A DNA stretch of 64,000 nucleotides from Liolophura sinensis (Eukaryota > Mollusca > Polyplacophora > Chitonida > Chitonidae): the NCBI RefSeq assembly GCF_032854445.1, contig NC_088301.1, positions 4,513,703 through 4,577,702 of the forward strand, given 5' to 3'. Shown here in pieces: positions 12,001 through 22,004 of the stretch. Within the stretch, counting starts at the first letter, position 1. The number at the start of each line of letters is the position of its first letter. The position numbers were made by a program, and so were the translations under genes. The notes under the pieces are model-generated. The model saw only the letters and a list, made by a program, of their open reading frames with translations. It had not been told where the DNA came from and searched no databases.

Positions 12001-15000
12001 ATTGAACCATCCATTTTAGGATTTTAATTTGTGCTTCTTCACTCTACATCCACAAAGCATCATTTTTAAATAGTACAGAAAAGGGATTTTTACAATTAAA
12101 CAACAGTTGAGACTTGTTACATTAAGATAACCTTTAGTCTAAGATATCCTAGGGCAGAGAATGAACCACTGTTGCAGACAGTAGATGGTAATAATTTTAA
12201 CAACATTTGAAGTAGAGTGAGCCTTACACACATAGATTAACATCACCTTATTGAAATGATACATGTCAGCTTGGCACATTTGTTGTACGGAAGCAAGAAT
12301 CGTGAGATGTTTCCTTGGATTTAAACTTATATTGAAGATTATGTCAATGTAGGAAAGTGATCCATAAATGTAACTCAAAAGTTTTCAATTTTTGGTGTGT
12401 ATTTTATGTCTCACAATTACCCCTCCATTTTGTGCATATTTTCCATTAATGGCGTGAAATTTTCAGAAATGAAGTCAGTGATGAATTTTCCCAGCTAAGC
12501 CCCACACAGCTGTTTAGTCAGCTTTCACTGTTGACGTCCCAACTACAGGATACTTACTTCATATTATTAGGAGGATTGTAGTTTAAAGTCCCCCCCCACC
12601 CCACCCTCCTTCGCCAAAGAACATGTCTTTTTTGTAGACCTACCTTTATATGTCAGGATAAGCACTAAGTTTGTATCAAAAAAAAAAAGTAGTATACATT
12701 TCATGTAACCTGTAAACCATATTTCAGTGAAAGAGATTTCTGATGGTCTTGCTTGAAGCCCATTGTTCCTGTTAAGACTTTTTGGGTTGGATGATGTGGA
12801 GTGGTTTGTTCAATGGTGTTCTTGTTTGGTGCGGTATGGCTTATGTTCATACTTCACATACACTTTGATTGCATTTTTGATACACAGCTTTTGATTGGAT
12901 CATATGGCATGATTTGTCACCTAACACTGGTTTTGATTGGATGATATGGTGTGGTTTGTCACCTGACACTGGTTTTTATTGGATGATAAGGTGTGGTTTG
13001 TCACCTAGCACTGGTTTTGATTGGAAGATACCATGTGTTTTGTCAAATAATGGAACACTCTTGTTCCTTGTGATGTTTGGAGAAAGAAATTTGAACATAC
13101 AGTTTATGACCTTTTGCCCTCAGATTTGATAAGTGTATCCCATGATTCATTGCGCTGATTGTTGTTCTTCTTGACTGGGTGCCATGGGAGGGCATCAGGG
13201 GTGGTCTGGGATTACATTGACAGTTCACAGATGTAATAAACAAGCTCACACTTCACTGAGCAGTCTATGCACCTACCACCAACAGTGGCTAATCACACTC
13301 TTCCGTCATCTTGCCACCAAATGTGACCAGACGAAAGTAAACGACAGTCGTGCATGGACCAAAGTTTACCTGTACAACATTTACTGGACATTGTATTTCT
13401 GCCATCTAGGTTAAAACAAAAGTAAACCAGCATTGAACTGTCACAGTACCCTATTTCTTTTACTGGCCCCAATAGCTCAGTTGGCAGAGTGTTCGCTTCA
13501 GGGGCGTTACATCCAGGATCAATCCGGGCCACACATGACCTTTAACTTGCTTAATTGTCCTCATTGAGTCGTCTCAGTGAAGCAGCACTAGATGAAAGAG
13601 TGGTGGAAATCTGCCCTGCTATAAGGCGCATTACATGCGCTCTAAGGACCACCTCATTGTCATATGACTGAAAAATTGTTAAGTTTGACGTTAAACTCCA
13701 AACACTCACTCACCCTATTTCCTTGACCTTTTCGCATATGAAAGAGGAATTTTCATGGCAAATTTTGCACATTTTTATTTTGATTTTGGAACTACAATTT
13801 TATAGGTCTGCACAGAAGAATACCTTTAGAATATGTTTGAATAGACATCTGAAAACATATGTGAAGCCCTTGCTTCACAAAATGCTACAAATCTAAAACT
13901 GTGAGTTGGCCACAGAGGACAGTTATTCGTGTTGAGGCACTTGTGAGCTGGTTTAGCTAAGGGTCATTGTCCTTGAGGCACTCTTTTGACAAAAGAGAAA
14001 AATGTAAAATGATACAGCCTGATTTCAAATTCTGACTAAATCTATGATTGCCAGTTTCATTTTGTCTTGTTTCGTTTCTTCAAGCAGATTTGTGTTTGGA
14101 GGATAACAAGTTACACATAATAGCCTTTTTACAGTCTGTCTTTTCCAGATGATCGATTCTAACATTTCTTGGTGATCAAAACCAGCATTGTTTCACAATC
14201 TATCATTTCCAGATTATAAAAACTAGCATAATAACACAATCTATCATTTCCAGTTGATCAAAACTAGCCTTGTTACACAATCTGTCGTTTCTTGGTGATC
14301 AAAACTAGCCTTGTTACACAATCTGTCGTTTCTTGGTTATCAAAACTAGCCTTGTTACATAATTTCACTATCATTGACCTTAAAACCTTAACAGACAAAC
14401 TATCTCTCATTTCCAAGAAGAATTATCTGGTAAAGTTAGCTTGGTCAAACAAACCATCATAGTCTAGACAATATAAATTATGCCATACAAGCTACCATTT
14501 GTGGTGATGTACAGTGCACGACCTTCTCCATGCATGTCCTGTACACATGTCTTGCATATCTTTACTTGCAGCTTGACGCAGCCTCTAACTGCATGCTTTT
14601 GCTGTTGTACTTTCTATTACAGTACACTGTATAATCAGTTACAACTGTTGTCAGTGACTTGCCAAGTTTATTCATAAATTGTACAAATGTTTAAGAAAGT
14701 CAGAGAAAAGACTTATTTCAGAAGCTGATGGATGTAAATAAAAGTCCATGAATCTTACATAAAAAGTATATATTTATTACAATTTTTGCAATTTGCATCC
14801 GTGAGTTATATTGCATGCATTTAGTTCTGTTGACTGAGCACATTAATGCACAGTTTTTGTATATCATTCTACATTTAACCTGTAACAAATGTATTTTCTG
14901 TCATGGTATAGACACCTGATTGTTTTATACACGTACTTTTACATTATGTTTTGTTTTTAGGTTTTTGTGGAGATTATGAGTTGTTTTAGTTCCTGTGGAG

Positions 15001-17728
15001 TTTGACATCATTGGTATTTTGTTGTTGTTGGTTTATTACAGTCCAAGGCACGCCGGAAGAAATGCTGCATTCTCATTATCGTCGTTGTTGTGCTTATCGT
15101 TATTGGAATTATCATAGCGATTGCAGTTCCAAAATCATGTACGTGGGCTTCTGTTTATTTATTTTGTTTTCCCCCAATCCCTGCACAAAATAAAGTGTAT
15201 TCTGTAACCCGAGGAGTAGAAGAATCTTACCATGACCAAAGACTGCAGTTTTAAGCTTGATAAACTGTGACTCACAGTGTTGTAGAGTGGGCAGTAAAGT
15301 CAGCAGGCTAGCCTTAGGGTTACAAGATTGACATTCCTTCTTCATGCAAAAGTGCTCAATGTAACATCAAACATATCCTTGTTGGCTGTGCAGACTTTCA
15401 TCATGTTGGGCAAAGATACGACACAGTCGACTCTATATTCCATTTATTTGACAGCAATGCTGGCAAGTAGGTGGAGCATCCGCTTTGGGAGCAGTAGGTC
15501 AATCCTGGGTCGAGTCCCACCTAAGACCTTAAAAAGAGGAAGTTGTAACTTCCTCACTTGGCGTTCAGGGGATAGTGCAATGACTGGTTTACCTCTATCA
15601 GTATAATGGCTTGGGCGGGGCAACTTACTTGCCTTTGGTAAGGCGTCTCAGTGAAGCAGCACTAGATAAAAGAGCAGTGGAAATCCGTCCTGGAACAAGG
15701 AGGCACATTACCCGTACATGCACCCTAATGATTCCTTCGTCGTCATATGACTGAAAAATTGTTTTGTACGACGCTAAACCCCAAGCACTCACTCACTCAT
15801 GCCATGCTGGCGATGCTGTCGTTAAATATTTAAAGACTATAGATCTATATAATAAAATATAGTTTTGTTGATATATACAGATAAATTCTCTATACATGTG
15901 ATTTTCTAGGTGATATGTTATGAAAATGTTACGTTTTGGGGGGTTTTAACTCAGGTTTGGTTCCTTTTAACTTGGTTTAAACATGTTCGTCTGTTTTTGT
16001 TTTATATTTGGTGTTTTCATTGTATTGAAAACCATTCACTGGCTCCTGTTTTAAACTTTTGCTGGTCACAATATGGCTGAAAAATTTCTGCTGTGGTGTT
16101 AAGCCATAATCAATCATTCATTCATTCATTCTTCATGCAAAAGCAGAACTGAATTATTATCTTCCAAAACCTTTATGCACAGGAAAAGCTGTTCAAAATT
16201 TGTTTTGGTAACACAAGTAAGAATATTTTGAAACTTAATTCATATCATAGTTTAAAAGAATAATGCAAGAGTGTGACTTTTTTAGTGCATGTTGCAACTG
16301 TTCTGACCTAATTCGTAGCTGATATATTGCTTCAAATGTATTACTATGGATAAAGGTAGGGGACTTCACTTGCAGAATCAAAATCAACAAAAAGTATCAG
16401 TTGACTTCAGTTTTGAATTCTTGTTGCCTGAGTATAAAAGGAAATGTCACAGAGCCATGTTACTTAAGTGCTCAGCAATTGACCAGGTGAGATCGTTTTC
16501 TCAGTCAAAAAGCTAAATGCAGATGATGTACATTTAGCTTAGGGGTGAAGCAGGTCATGTGACCAGTCATATGACCCCTTACATGGCTTATCAGAGGAAA
16601 TATGGCAGACTTGGATGATGTTGTAGAGTGGAGTGTACTCCTAATTTTATTGTTAAAACAGCAACATCATCGTTTACACAATTCTTATCGAAGAAAATGA
16701 GTGAATCCGCTGATAGATCAGTCATTTTGGACGCAATTTTGAACAAACCATGGGGAAAAGTCACATGATTTATTTGCGCATTTCCATTGGTCTGTGTATG
16801 TGGCTGAGCTGGGGGTTTATGTTCCTCGCACACGGTGAGGTTTTTCTCTCGCCTGCCTGAAAATATCAAACAGGCCAGAAACTGGACTCCCTGTCTTGCA
16901 AATCAAAACCTCACTAAACCTGCGCGCACACAATGAAGGTTTAGTTACTCGTGGTCACTAGCTGAGCATTTGGCTTTCGTCTGCATCAGTCTTTATGTAA
17001 TGATTGTGACAGTAAAGGTAATGTGAGGAGCATAGGTTTAGCCAGGGGGGTAACTCAGTGTGTGTGAGACATCCTATTCTGACAAAATTACATGGGAGGG
17101 ATAGGGCAAATAGGAGAAAATTGGAACTGAGACGGCCTACTTTCATATTTTGGCTATATTTATGTTAAGAAGTTGTGTGAACTGCTTTTTTTTTTTTTGA
17201 CTTATCATTGATTACTGTTTGTATTTTCTACAAGAATCTTAGTTGGAACCTGTCATTGTTTTTGGAGTACTGTTTGATGATGTTTATGATTTTGATTAAA
17301 AATAAGGTTTGTCAGTTTTACTTTGAAATGAATGACATGGTGGAAAGTAAGAAGAGAAAGTAAATGCTTGTATAACAGATGTATAATGCATTAGATATCA
17401 AAACAATATATTGGTGCCTGTAATTCAGCCATTCAAGGCAAGTTTTTGTAATGTATTTTGTATTCTTGTTTTGAGCCTTTTGTTACTCATAAATTGAATG
17501 ACTTAATTTGCAGACAGAAATTTTCTTTCGAAATTGTAGCATGTGCAAGGCAAGCCATACTTACATCGTTAATGTATGTTACATTCTTATTTAAATAGAA
17601 CTATAACTCTCTATTCCTTTTTCCTTTCACAGAAAAAATCCCGAAGAAGGCTGTGCATCATAATCACAATTGTAGTCATTATTGTTGCTGTAATTGCTAT
17701 CATTATCTGGCCTCAAGCTAAGCAGTGA
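2990..17728 (+). CDS. STX7: Endosomal Qa-SNARE, syntaxin-7/12-like (gene span with alternative exons)
   Basis: Tail-anchored t-SNARE expected to drive fusion among early and late endosomes and lysosomes. Coding exons: 2990-3062, 3447-3515, 3872-3941, 4831-4930, 5574-5714, 8177-8229, 9374-9464, 9945-10017, then 10247-10329 or 11820-11902, then 15042-15254 or 17633-17728. All junctions keep phase with GT-AG ends. The form ending at 17728 is 282 aa; human STX7 and STX12 are about 261 and 276. Residues ~25-150 are the Habc bundle, containing 'TNQLAKD' and 'SSEQRQRK'. Residues ~187-251 are the SNARE motif, with zero-layer Gln at about 219 in 'HEQGEV' and 'DSIEANVE' after it. A membrane anchor follows. 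Human STX7 and STX12 are both close, so this may be co-orthologous to the two; the symbol is nominal. An in-frame TGA at 2972 supports the ATG at 2990. Confidence 0.93.
3447..3515 (+). CDS. STX7: Syntaxin exon 2
   Basis: Acceptor 'atttttcag', donor 'aatg|gtaagt'. Encodes '[20 protein letters not shown]', the start of Habc helix A. Enters in phase 1 and leaves in phase 1. Confidence 0.88.
3872..3941 (+). CDS. STX7: Syntaxin exon 3
   Basis: Acceptor 'tatcttag', donor 'gaat|gtaggt'. Encodes '[20 protein letters not shown]', the end of helix A and the linker. Leaves phase 2; the split Met codon is completed by exon 4. Confidence 0.87.
4160..4330 (-). mobile_element. SINE-A, head-truncated copy
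   Basis: 'tttgattggtgttctacgtc', 'actcaagaatatttcattgt', 'ccatccgcaggttgcttgaa', 'gagaggaagccagcatg'; minus-oriented, lacking the tRNA head. In syntaxin intron 3. The overlapping open frames are artefacts of this element. Confidence 0.8.
4831..4930 (+). CDS. STX7: Syntaxin exon 4
   Basis: Acceptor 'tttctccag', donor 'aacag|gtgagt'. Encodes 33 residues including '[17 protein letters not shown]', a signature of STX7/STX12 Habc helix B. Leaves phase 0. Confidence 0.92.
5200..5335 (-). mobile_element. SINE-A fragment
   Basis: 'tgctcaagaatgtttcatct', 'gtggccagtattatggtggg'; diverged minus-oriented piece in syntaxin intron 4. Confidence 0.65.
5574..5714 (+). CDS. STX7: Syntaxin exon 5
   Basis: Acceptor 'ggttttcag', donor 'aataag|gtcagt'. 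47 codons covering Habc helix C, with '[20 protein letters not shown]' then 'RARANSGL'. Closely matches the family block F-x(4)-L-x-NFQ-x-VQR. Confidence 0.93.
5795..6604. repeat. 25-bp minisatellite, about 32 copies
   Basis: Unit 'cacatgaaacatgctggtct' plus 'tattg', with 'ttgttac' and 'ttattac' variants. Lies in syntaxin intron 5 soon after exon 5. Noncoding. Confidence 0.95.
7245..8176. repeat. 36-bp minisatellite with ~172-bp higher-order repeat, ending at exon 6
   Basis: Basic unit is 'catgttgtaataatatctct' plus 'gtccccatttggctta'. A 172-bp block repeats at about 7785 and 7957, with a partial earlier copy near 7545. Units closest to the gene carry 'tgtcagtccccatttggc', matching the acceptor and first bases of exon 6 at 8171-8187. 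Several frames stay open because the unit length is a multiple of three. Confidence 0.92.
8177..8229 (+). CDS. STX7: Syntaxin exon 6
   Basis: Acceptor 'gatatttcag', donor 'ttgg|gtaagt'. 17 codons plus 2 nt, '[18 protein letters not shown]', the acidic linker between Habc and SNARE motif. Its acceptor and first 11 bases are the terminal, diverged unit of the minisatellite that fills the upstream intron. Confidence 0.87.
8925..8975 (+). mobile_element. SINE-A tail fragment
   Basis: Shows 'gtgaaatgttcttgagtac' and 'caccatcaaataaataaata', the 3' end of the tRNA-headed SINE seen complete at 40970-41235. Confidence 0.6.
9374..9464 (+). CDS. STX7: Syntaxin exon 7
   Basis: Acceptor 'cattgagcag', donor 'ctagag|gtcagg'. 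Encodes 30 residues ending '[15 protein letters not shown]', the N-terminal start of the SNARE helix. Leaves phase 0. Confidence 0.9.
9601..9800 (+). mobile_element. Degenerate SINE-like repeat
   Basis: Shares 'gtcagtaacttgccaaag' with 20370 and 'ctccaccaattatatgaat' with ~47570. It ends with a 'gagtatggtgttcaacaacg..ataaataaa' tail. A relative of the window's SINEs, without a readable promoter. Confidence 0.45.
9945..10017 (+). CDS. STX7: Syntaxin exon 8 (SNARE zero layer)
   Basis: Acceptor 'ctctttgtag', donor 'aatag|gtaagt'. Encodes '[18 protein letters not shown]'; the Gln of 'HEQG' is the ionic zero layer. Leaves phase 1, so the next exon must be exactly one of the two 83-nt alternatives to keep frame into a phase-0 anchor exon. 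Confidence 0.93.
10247..10329 (+). CDS. STX7: Syntaxin alternative exon 9a (SNARE C-terminal half)
   Basis: Acceptor 'ttctaattgcag', donor 'atcag|gttggt'. 83 nt, phase 1 to 0. Encodes '[16 protein letters not shown]' and then '[12 protein letters not shown]', layers after the zero layer. Same length and phases as exon 9b; including both would shift frame. Its donor is weaker than that of 9b (gttggt versus gtaatc). Confidence 0.9.
10562..10720 (-). repeat. Dispersed repeat family D, copy 2
   Basis: Reverse-oriented match to 130-318: 'ctaattcctcaacctttt', 'gtgcaatttatgcac' and 'gagaatatgcctgaataaac'. Lies in the intron between exons 9a and 9b. Confidence 0.55.
11630..11730 (+). promoter_or_regulatory. 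C/T-rich tract before exon 9b
   Basis: About 100 bp almost free of G, with C5-C8 runs, lying 90-190 bp upstream of alternative exon 9b. Could bind poly-C or pyrimidine-tract proteins and affect exon choice; this is inference. Confidence 0.3.
11820..11902 (+). CDS. STX7: Syntaxin alternative exon 9b (SNARE C-terminal half)
   Basis: Acceptor 'tatccttgtag', donor 'accag|gtaatc'. 83 nt, encoding '[16 protein letters not shown]' then '[12 protein letters not shown]'. Aligned without gaps to exon 9a: the first seven residues after Asp are identical and later surface positions differ. This fits tandem exon duplication and mutually exclusive use. Confidence 0.9.
12785..13035. repeat. 42-bp minisatellite, about 6 copies
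   Basis: 'ttttgattggatgatatggt' plus 'gtggtttgtcacctgacactgg'. Clear starts near 12885, 12927, 12969 and 13011 at 42-bp spacing; outer units are diverged. Intronic. Confidence 0.85.
13464..13711 (+). mobile_element. SINE-B, full copy with target-site duplication
   Basis: Head resembles a tRNA: A-box-like 'tagctcagttggcagagtg' and B-box-like 'ggatcaatcc'. The body includes 'gtctcagtgaagcagcacta' and the end is 'ttaaactccaaacactcac'. Flanked by 'accctatttcttttac' (13448-13463) and 'accctatttccttgac' (13712-13727), a 16-bp duplication with two mismatches. Confidence 0.8.
13716..13862 (-). repeat. Dispersed repeat family D, copy 3
   Basis: 'tatttccttgaccttttcgc', 'atatgaaagaggaatttt' and 'tagaatatgtttgaatag' match copy 2. 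The SINE-B copy at 13464 appears to have inserted at this repeat's edge. Confidence 0.5.
14106..14365. repeat. 41-bp minisatellite, about 6 copies
   Basis: 'gatcaaaactagccttgtta' plus 'cacaatctgtcgtttcttggt'. The first units are diverged and the last three nearly identical. Intronic. Confidence 0.85.
15042..15254 (+). CDS. STX7: Syntaxin alternative exon 10a (membrane anchor)
   Basis: Acceptor 'gtttattacag'. Starts 'SKARRKKCC' followed by a ~22-residue hydrophobic run rich in Ile and Val, ending near 'AVPKS'. If read to the first stop (TAA 15252-15254), a further 38-residue luminal tail is added, unusual for this family. A donor-like 'tcat|gtacgt' at 15139 could instead splice to a short downstream exon I cannot identify. 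The 3' limit is therefore uncertain. Confidence 0.72.
   Translation, partial: SKARRKKCCILIIVVVVLIVIGIIIAIAVPKSCTWASVYLFCFPPIPAQNKVYSVTRGVEESYHDQRLQF
15462..15800 (+). mobile_element. SINE-B related copy
   Basis: tRNA-like head with B-box 'gggtcgagtcccacc'. It shares 'gtctcagtgaagcagcacta', 'catatgactgaaaaattgtt' and the 'accccaagcactcactcac' end with 13464-13711, plus an internal insertion. It lies after anchor exon 10a. No clear target-site duplication seen. Confidence 0.7.
17633..17728 (+). CDS. STX7: Syntaxin alternative exon 10b (membrane anchor, stop)
   Basis: Acceptor 'ttcctttcacag'. Starts 'KKSRRRLC' with a hydrophobic run to 'IIIW' and ends PQAKQ-TGA. This is the typical STX7/STX12 anchor form (basic K-S-R-K patch, Cys, helix, Trp). 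Stop at 17726-17728. Confidence 0.92.
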   Translation, partial: KKSRRRLCIIITIVVIIVAVIAIIIWPQAKQ

Positions 17729-17830
17729 CCTCCAGAGGCTCCTCCCACTGACCTTTGGAGACTCCTCCCAATGACCTTTGGAGACACCTCCCACTGACCT
17801 CTGGAGACACCTCCCACTGACCTCCAGATG
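17726..17830 (+). repeat. 23-bp repeat starting at the syntaxin stop codon
   Basis: Four 23-bp units start at 17726, 17749, 17772 and 17795, each beginning TGACCT and ending CCTCCCA[CA]; a fifth partial unit follows. The first TGA is the stop codon of exon 10b. Confidence 0.85.
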
Positions 17831-19470
17831 TATTCACCAAACTCTTGCGATGGTGGTGCACATCTGCTCTTCACTTTCCAGATAAATGAAACTGAAGTGA
17901 AACATGCAACCAAGAAACGCAAGACACAACGGACATTGTCAAAATGATGATTGCAAAACTGAAAGTGATGCCCATGACAAATATAAGAGAGGGACACAAT
18001 CCAGTGTATTGTACATAAAAACATAACATGAATTATGTATAGATGTATAGGTCTATATTTGGTAGAGCTACCCTCACCGGAAAACAAACAGAAAAAAAAA
18101 AGAAAAGAAAAACATGAACTGTAATCTACAAAATTACATCTGTCAGAATCTGATTTTGGTACGGGTATGTTTAGTAACATACTTTTTGTTGTTGCTTTTT
18201 TCTTGTGTTTAATGATTTGAACAAAAAAAAAAAGGATACGGTACATTTGATGCTGCCCTTGATCACATACAGTGCTGTCATGATCATATGGCACATCCAG
18301 TAGTGGGTTTGTGGACTTCTGACATTATAAAGTTACAGGCTATAAGTGTTTGGACCAAAACAAAAACAGTATGGATATTAGCTCTGTATGTTTATTTGTA
18401 GAAAACTGGAATTACAACACGAAATATTTGTGATAAAAGAGTGTGTAAAGTGTCCGATGTGAGCGGGTGTTATCTTTCTAATGATGGACAGCTGATCTTT
18501 TGAACTAATGCCCACTTCTGTTTCTAACCTTCTGCTGGGATATTGCGTCAAGAATTAACAGATGCCATCTGGTGGTGATCTTATTGAAGAAATTAGGTCA
18601 TGGAAAACAGAATTTGCTTTATATAAAAGATATTTTATGGATAAACAAAGAAATTCCTTGCCCTGGCATGTGACGATTTTCATGCATTGAATTGGAACAC
18701 AGTGTTATTATTCACTTGGTTTCACTTCATATATTGTAGGGCTGCTACTAAATATGACAAATTACAAATTCTGTGAAATGTGCATTTAAGATTTGGTCAG
18801 ATTATAATGATATATGTAAAGGAAAATGTTATCGATATCAGTATACATGAATCATAATGACTTCCACAGCTATTGTGAAAATATACCCTTGAGATGTATC
18901 TTTAAGGAAATCATATGTTCTGAAGCAGTAAATGTCCACCAGCTTGCTAATGATTGACTACGTTTTATTCTTGCAGATTTTTACCTCAGTTTTAGAGTAC
19001 TTTATATAAGAGAGGGTCTGTACACAATTTTGTGCCTAGCTTGATAAGTTTTGTAAATATTGTCCTTAGTACTGGTACCCAGAATGACCATTATCACATT
19101 CAGATATCAATATCAAATTTTGTATATACTGGAACTTATATCTATTATTTTGTCATATTTTAATTTGCAATGTTTTATTATTGACACTGGAGATACCTTC
19201 AACCTGTACATGTATTTATTCTATTGTTTTCGTCTTTGTATGTTTTAGTAGGCTTATGCATACATCTACGCAATCCATTGTGGTATTGTATTTGGTGGTT
19301 TGAAATGCTGTTTCCATCAGTCTTAGTGACACTGAGGTAAGACATCTCTCGGCAAGGAACCTACCAAAGGGGAAAGGGCAAAAAGAAAAGGTTATTTTAC
19401 ATGATAGCTTCCTGTGGCTATTATGTGGGCATTTGTGTGGGCCATCTCATAACTCTGTGTATTAAAATAA
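17729..19470 (+). other. STX7: Probable syntaxin 3' UTR
   Basis: AT-rich sequence with no further open frame. The variant poly(A) signal 'attaaaataat' near 19460 could end it, but no canonical AATAAA is convincing. The extent is a guess. Confidence 0.4.
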
Positions 19471-20097
19471 TCTTCAACTTGTCTGAAAATCAAAAGCATT
19501 CAAGGTCTGTGTGATCTTATGTATCAGTTGATATCTACACCTTTACCTTTAATCCACTGAGTTGAGTTTGTCTCCTCAAGTATCCCAGGTGGCGAGAAAG
19601 AAATTAAACCTTGCATATCAGTTGATGTCCTTCCCCTCCCCTCCCCCCCCCCCCCATTTTCTCTCATGGTGTGTGACAGGCAACCCAGTCATCAAAGTTT
19701 ACAAGTCTACTATAGGGTTGCTTTTGAATCAATAGAAGTTACGTAACATTGGTTTAGGATGTTTATGATTTAAGCTCTATGCGATGTAGATATGGTACGC
19801 AAAGAAGTTATGCCAAACAGTCTTAAAGTTTGCCATGTTAGACATATATGTGTTATCATTTGTTAATTTTACACAGCGGCAATTATTTTCTAACCGAACA
19901 AATAGCGTGTGTGTTGCAGAAACAACTTGGCCCAGTGGCCCCTAGATTTGACAGTGTCATTCTGTATTCAACCTTATGTATACCGCAATAACAACTTTAG
20001 GCCGTTGCAAACCATATAAGTTTTGCCTTTACTTCTTTTAAACTCATTGTGTTTTTCAATTTCATTGTGTTCAATTATCAGGACAGCATGGTCATAC

Positions 20098-20225
20098 CTA
20101 ACAAGGTCTTCTCGCAACCTGCGGATAGTTCTGGGCTCTCCGGTTTCCTCCCACCATAATGCTAGCCGCCGTCGTATAAGTGAAATGTTCTTGAGTACGG
20201 CGGAAAACTGCCAAAACATACATTG
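20098..20225 (+). mobile_element. SINE-A fragment
   Basis: Contains 'gcaacctgcggatagt', 'cccaccataatgctagccgc' and 'gtgaaatgttcttgagtac', the 3' two thirds of SINE-A. The tRNA head is missing. Confidence 0.7.
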
Positions 20226-20734
20226 CACTAGTTCAGTCCCTGTCCGATATTTCCAAACCATGACTACCTTCCGGTTGTATGCCCGTTGACTTTGGTTTAC
20301 ATGGAGTTTAGTGTAGATCACGTACTTGTAGTACCTAGATTTAGTTCACACATAACAAATTATGTCAGTAACTTGCCAAAGACCTGGGGTTGTTCCTGAA
20401 ACTCCGGTTTCCACTACCTTTCAAACCAACTGCCACTTTGTAAGTGGAAGATCCCGTTCACATAAATTATTCATTGTTTAATTTCTGTGGACAAAACGTA
20501 AAAGAAGAAGTCTACCATAAACAAATGTATTCAATATACAACTCGGAATGCGAGCTATTACTTCATTTTAATGCGATTGGAAGTTTAATGGTCTGCTTGA
20601 AGTATTTCACTTATGCGAACAAGTAAATGCCTAAATAACTTCCCCACATGGAAGGCAGAATTTTGCACAAAGAGCCATCTAATCATTTCATGCCGTTTTT
20701 TTTTTATACAAGGGAGGCTAGGCTTGACTTGACT

Positions 20735-21290
20735 GATGGATACGCAATGTGTAAGATTTGAATGTCGACACATATGATGCCTCAGGCTTCCCTGATCGCA
20801 TACGTGATGTGTGAGATTTGAAGTGTCGACACATATGACGCACCGGACTTCACTGATAAAGTAAACGTGATGGGTAAGATTTGAATGTCGACACATATGA
20901 TGCCCCAGGCTTGCCTCATCGCGTACGTGATGTGTGAGATTTGAAGTGTCGAGACTTATAATATGATGCGCCAGGCTTCACTGATATCGTATACGTGATG
21001 TGTAAGATTTAAATGTTAATACACATGATGTGCTGGGCTTCACTGATAACGTATGTGTAAGATTTAAATGTCGACACACATGATGTGCCGGCCTTCATTG
21101 ATAACGTATGTGTAAGGTATAGGCCTAAATGTCGACACACATGATGTGCCGGGCTTCACTGATAACGTATACGTAATGTGTAAGGCCTGAATGTCGACAC
21201 ATATGACGTACCGGACTTCGTAAACGTAAGCGTGATGTGTAAGATTTGAATAACAACGTAAATGATGCCCCGGGCTTCATTGACAATGTA
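20735..21290. repeat. About 63-bp minisatellite, 8-9 diverged copies
   Basis: Units share 'gtgatgtgtaagatttgaat', 'gtcgacacatatgatg' and 'gggcttcactgataacgta'. Several units are shortened. Intergenic between the syntaxin and STMND1 genes. Confidence 0.85.
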
Positions 21291-22004
21291 CAATGGTTAG
21301 TGCAATTTGACATCAAGAGCGAACCAGCCAGGGGCATGCCATGATCCAGTTTTTAAACGCGTTGAACCAAATTTGGACGTCGACATACATGATTGTCTAT
21401 AGACATAACCGACGACACACGTTGATGGCTGACGGCATGGGCGATATATCCATAATCCATATCCAATAAAATAGCTACGATGGACATATTATAGGCTGTG
21501 GTCAAGTGAAACTTAGGCACATGCTGTTTATTACGAAAGCTTGAATGCCACCGATATGGGTTCTGATCAAATTCGGCTTGACCGAAAACTGCTTTGTCCT
21601 AATTTCCTACTTCATTTACTTTCTTATATTGTTTTGGTCGTTGTGATGAACGTTGTGTTGGAAATTGGCGCGTGCGATTACTGACCGGGAACGTCCATTG
21701 TGGTGGACGATTGGCATACGAATGATTAATATACAAATATATACACGAGGGGCCAGATTTGAACATCGGCATACTAGATCGATCAGGCTTAATGACAAGC
21801 TGCGACAGATTTTAATAAATAGACCTAACGCTATGAGTTACCAGTGCTGTCCGACAACATGCATAACCGATTTGGCGTTTCGATCATTGTTGACATACTT
21901 ATAAGTGTTCACGAGACGAAAGAGGAAGTGAAAAAGTTATCTGTCCTAAGGTGTTAAATTTGACCCTATTTTTATTTATACTGCACCCTCGTTCTTGCGC
22001 CATA
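21291..22004. other. Intergenic, nothing recognised
   Basis: Unique-looking sequence. The open frame at 21653-21904 has no recognisable domain, no splice context and overlaps another frame on the opposite strand. Confidence 0.4.

Noticed and set aside
17713..18294. 193-codon minus-strand open frame
   Set aside because: Opposite strand of the syntaxin last exon and 3' UTR, including the 23-bp repeat; no recognisable domain.
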